Of a stretch of DNA of 6,979 nt, positions 4,773-6,979 are shown one piece after another; position 1 is the stretch's first letter; each line of letters opens with the position of its first letter. The stretch covers positions 1 through 6,979 of the forward strand of contig JAFWWX010000095.1 in assembly GCA_017517985.1 (NCBI GenBank), read 5' to 3'. Below the pieces are notes generated by a model, which saw only the letters and a list, made by a program, of their open reading frames with translations, made no database searches and was not told the DNA's origin. Both the position numbers and the translations under genes were made by a program. The stretch comes from Clostridia bacterium. GTDB lineage: Bacteria; Bacillota_A; Clostridia; Oscillospirales; CAG-382.

Positions 4773-5651
4773 TTATTCTTCCGATTCTGCCTCAATGTTG
4801 TCAACTTCGTCGGTATATGAATTGTTGTCATTATACCTTCTTGATCTGTAGCCTCTTGAGGAGTAAAGGGGCTTTATGGGGTTTTCTGCTGTTCCAAGAG
4901 CAATTACAACTTTTCTGTCGCTGTCTGAACCAACAGAATATGTGTACACACCCTTATAGTTCTGAAGCTCTGTGTGAATAATCTTTCTTTCATATGCAAG
5001 CATAGGTTCAAGTGTCATATTCTTGTGATACTTAAGTGCCTTGTCTGCCATTCTGCGTGCAAGATTCTTAAGAGTGTCAGCCCTCTTTGCTCTGTAGTTT
5101 TCTATATCAAGACAAATCTTGATATATTCTTTCTTTTCCTCGCCTGTCTTAACCTTTCTGCCTGCAGCGATATTTGCAAGATACTGGAGTGAGTCAAGTA
5201 CATCACCGTGACGACCTATAAGAGCACCAAGTCCTTCACCTTCAATTTCAATAAAGATGTTTTTTTCAGGAATGGATTTTCCTTCGGGAATTTCCTTTTC
5301 CCATCCCTTAATAAATGCCTTTGCTTCTATTCCCATATCACTGATAATAGTGTTGAGAAGCTTTAATGCAGCACCTTCGGGAGTGGAATCATCAACTTCT
5401 GCGTTGACGCCGAACTTTTCGCCTTCCATAACGATAAATTCTTCATTTGCGTCTTCCATATCAGAAGATTCTGTTTCGGCATACGCAAGATAAACTCTTA
5501 CCTTTGCATCTGCAGCACCAAATCCGAGAATACCTTTTTTGCCTTCTTCAATTACTTCATATTTTACTTCGTCAACGCTTTTTCCGAGCTTTTGTGCGCC
5601 AAGAGAAACCGCTGCATCGACATTTTTTGCAGTAACTATAATTTCTGTCAT
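4773..5651 (-). CDS. jag: Jag/KhpB: RNA-binding protein with Jag-N, KH and R3H domains
   Basis: A 292-aa RNA-binding protein (Jag, also SpoIIIJ-associated protein or KhpB). In Gram-positive bacteria it acts with KhpA in post-transcriptional control of cell division and envelope genes. The Jag-N domain is about 3-54 with the signature KKGILGFG (38-45). An acidic linker (about 58-90) follows. The KH domain is about 90-165 with its GxxG loop as GRHG (146-149). The R3H domain is about 183-252 with R222-x3-H226 in ERKIIHTEL. The tail 260-292 is Arg/Tyr-rich then acidic. It is longer than B. subtilis Jag (about 208 aa), mostly through the linker and tail. AGAAAGGAT precedes the ATG by 9 nt. The gene begins 28 bp after yidC, so both are one transcript. 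A terminator follows the stop codon by about 40 bp, whereas in many Firmicutes mnmE comes next. Confidence 0.95.
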   Translation of the reverse strand: MTEIIVTAKNVDAAVSLGAQKLGKSVDEVKYEVIEEGKKGILGFGAADAKVRVYLAYAETESSDMEDANEEFIVMEGEKFGVNAEVDDSTPEGAALKLLNTIISDMGIEAKAFIKGWEKEIPEGKSIPEKNIFIEIEGEGLGALIGRHGDVLDSLQYLANIAAGRKVKTGEEKKEYIKICLDIENYRAKRADTLKNLARRMADKALKYHKNMTLEPMLAYERKIIHTELQNYKGVYTYSVGSDSDRKVVIALGTAENPIKPLYSSRGYRSRRYNDNNSYTDEVDNIEAESEE

Positions 5652-5679
5652 AATATCTATCCTTTCTGATAAATTACAA

Positions 5680-6804
5680 TTATCTAGCTCTGGGGTATCT
5701 TATTGCCCTCGGAGGCTCACCATTGTTCTTTACTCTGCCTTTTCCGTGAGGAGTGATTTTTGCTTTGCTTGCCGGAACAGACTTCTGCTTTCCTGCCTTT
5801 TGCTTTGAGCTTGTTATTTCATCTGCAGCTCTCTGAAGTTTTGCAGGTTTTGATTTGCCACGAAGTTCCTTTTCGGCAAGCTTAAGGTCTTCGTCGGTCA
5901 TTACAGGAACAGGATACATTTTGTAAAGAATAAACTGCTGTACAACGCCAAGGATGTTCTGGATAACCCAGTAAATACCGATACCTGCAGGAGTGATAAA
6001 GCTGATCCACGCAGACATAAGGGGCATTGTGAAGTCCATAAGCTTAAAGGATGCCGCAGTTGCCGCATCGCCTGTGGGCTGAGGCTGATAGGTGAACTTT
6101 CTTGTCAGCTTCATTGAAAGGAATGAGAATACAAGAACGAGAACAGGTATTACCCAGAGAATGTTGAATTCGCCGATTTTAGGCTGATCCATAAGATTAA
6201 TACCGCCGTTGAAATTTTTAAATATTGTAAAACTGTTACGAAGTTCTTCAAATTTATCAATATAGGGGGCAATTATATTTTTAACTTCATTAATTGTAAT
6301 TTCCGCACCATCTCCAAGAGAGGTGATATCGCCATTATGAACCTTAAGAAGATCGTTGATCTGAAAAATTTCATAGCCAACAGAAAGCTTTGCTTTAGCG
6401 CAGGTGTCAGTTACAGTCTGAATAGTTTCTTTGCTCATCTGGAGAAGGAAAGTCATCGGCTTTGTGATAACCGAATAAAGAGCAAAGATAACAGGGAGCT
6501 GAATAAGCATCGGGAGACAACCGCCTGCGGGATTGAAGTTTTCTCTCTGATAGAGCTCCATAATCTCCTGCTGCATTTTCTGCTGAGAGATTCTGTCATT
6601 TCTGCCTGCATACTTTTTTCTGATGATTGTTTCGTAGGGTCTGAGTTTTGCCTGCTTTATGGAGTTTTTCTGCTGTTTTATTCCGAGAGGGAACAGCACG
6701 ATTTTCATAAAGATAGCAAAGAGGATAAGTGTTACAACGTAGTTGGGGAAGATGGTGTTAATCCATCTGAACGGATACGCTATAATACTACCGAGGAAAT
6801 CCAT
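5680..6804 (-). CDS. yidC: YidC/Oxa1-family membrane protein insertase
   Basis: A 374-aa integral membrane protein that inserts and folds membrane proteins, alone or with SecYEG. Likely membrane segments are about 22-41, 97-116, 213-233, 255-271 and 274-296. FPLGIKQQKNSIK and the charged helical hairpin (50-88) follow the first segment, then NPAGGCLPMLIQLPVIFALY, the family signature. The groove position held by a conserved Arg in Bacillus YidC is Lys34 here (MKIVLFPL). Between segments 2 and 3 there is a roughly 95-residue soluble insert (117-211). The C-terminal tail (310-374) is strongly basic, fitting ribosome contact. There is no lipoprotein Cys near the N-terminus, unlike SpoIIIJ of Bacillus. 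The start at 6804 is chosen for AAGGAAGG 8 nt upstream. An in-frame ATG at 6840 would add 12 Lys-rich residues, but its upstream GGAAGAG is locked in a hairpin. It lies between yidD and jag, the standard order. Confidence 0.95.
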   Translation of the reverse strand: MDFLGSIIAYPFRWINTIFPNYVVTLILFAIFMKIVLFPLGIKQQKNSIKQAKLRPYETIIRKKYAGRNDRISQQKMQQEIMELYQRENFNPAGGCLPMLIQLPVIFALYSVITKPMTFLLQMSKETIQTVTDTCAKAKLSVGYEIFQINDLLKVHNGDITSLGDGAEITINEVKNIIAPYIDKFEELRNSFTIFKNFNGGINLMDQPKIGEFNILWVIPVLVLVFSFLSMKLTRKFTYQPQPTGDAATAASFKLMDFTMPLMSAWISFITPAGIGIYWVIQNILGVVQQFILYKMYPVPVMTDEDLKLAEKELRGKSKPAKLQRAADEITSSKQKAGKQKSVPASKAKITPHGKGRVKNNGEPPRAIRYPRAR

Positions 6805-6841
6805 AATTTTTACCTTCCTTTTCTTAAAATATTTATCCATC

Positions 6842-6857
6842 CCGGAATCTCTTCCGG
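6842..6857 (-). promoter_or_regulatory. GNRA-loop hairpin between yidD and yidC
   Basis: On the minus strand CCGGAA and TTCCGG form a perfect 6-bp stem closed by GAGA, a GNRA tetraloop. It lies in the 66-bp gap, 13 bp after the yidD stop and about 37 bp before the yidC start. No U-run follows, so it is not a terminator. It covers the GGAAGAG that would serve the alternative upstream ATG at 6840, which supports the start at 6804. Confidence 0.45.
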
Positions 6858-6870
6858 TGATTTACGAAGT

Positions 6871-6979
6871 TTAAAGTTTTTTTCTTTTCTGTTTCTTTTC
6901 AGGAACGGGGTCGAAACCTCCGCGACAGAAAGGGTTGCATCGTAGGATTCGCCATACTGTGAGATAAGTACCCTTGAAA
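6871..6979 (-). CDS. yidD: YidD, membrane protein insertion efficiency factor (3' end only)
   Basis: Partial gene: the 5' part lies beyond the right edge. The last 35 residues read [20 protein letters not shown] then [15 protein letters not shown] before TAA at 6873-6871. This matches the C-terminal half of YidD, whose hallmark is RLLRCHPFxxGGxDPVP, here with Cys after NPF and Phe before DPVP. YidD is a small amphipathic membrane-associated protein that assists YidC-dependent insertion. The tail is short and very basic. The gene precedes yidC in the same direction, as in most bacteria. Confidence 0.92.
   Translation of the reverse strand, partial: FKGTYLTVWRILRCNPFCRGGFDPVPEKKQKRKKL

Noticed and set aside
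4627..4851. 74-codon plus-strand open frame
   Set aside because: It runs through the terminator hairpin and overlaps the ends of two well-supported genes in another frame.
6337..6945. 202-codon plus-strand open frame opposite yidC
   Set aside because: It is antisense to yidC and the end of yidD, with no ribosome site and no recognisable protein features.

Overview
The window looks like chromosomal DNA of a low-to-moderate-GC Clostridia member, probably of the Ruminococcus/Oscillospiraceae type. This is inferred from AT-rich intergenic DNA, strong AAGGAGG-like ribosome binding sites, a Gram-positive style yidD-yidC-jag cluster and the type of small zinc-ribbon/SHOCT proteins present. No ribosomal RNA or tRNA gene, insertion sequence, prophage gene or CRISPR array is visible.

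Left part (1-1173, minus strand): a two-gene operon encodes a 146-aa protein with zinc-ribbon Cys pairs at both ends, then a 187-aa coiled-coil protein with SHOCT-like C-terminal motifs. It ends at a 10-bp terminator hairpin (23-57). Neither gene has a known function.

Intergenic 1174-1588: this is the most interesting stretch. A near-consensus promoter on the minus strand (TTGAAA, 16 bp, TATAAT) predicts a transcript starting at about 1421. That is the first base of a 169-nt segment that folds almost completely: a 13-bp closing stem, two further paired steps, then a junction with two hairpins. About 25 nt after the closing stem lies a textbook terminator with a C(UUCG)G loop and a U-run. This is either a free-standing small RNA with a 6S-like outline, or a structured, terminator-controlled leader of the zinc-ribbon operon. 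A separate promoter on the plus strand (1530-1558) serves the next gene.

Middle (1589-3524, plus strand): a TtcA-family tRNA thiolation enzyme (PP-loop plus three Fe-S cysteines) is followed by a soluble nucleotide-sugar 4,6-dehydratase of the CapD/WbpM type with an Ser-Met-Lys active site. They probably share a transcript that ends at the hairpin 3541-3573.

3525-4678 (plus strand): a leader region with a predicted 5'-terminal stem-loop precedes a 284-aa protein made of two DUF11-like beta domains. That protein has no signal peptide, no cysteine and only three basic residues. It faces the next operon and shares a bidirectional terminator with it (4694-4741).

Right part (4773-6979, minus strand): the 3' end of yidD, then yidC (membrane protein insertase) and jag/khpB (KH-R3H RNA-binding protein). 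This is the usual Gram-positive yidD-yidC-jag order near the replication origin. The cluster stops after jag instead of running into mnmE. YidD and YidC act together in membrane protein insertion, and Jag is their conserved RNA-binding neighbour.
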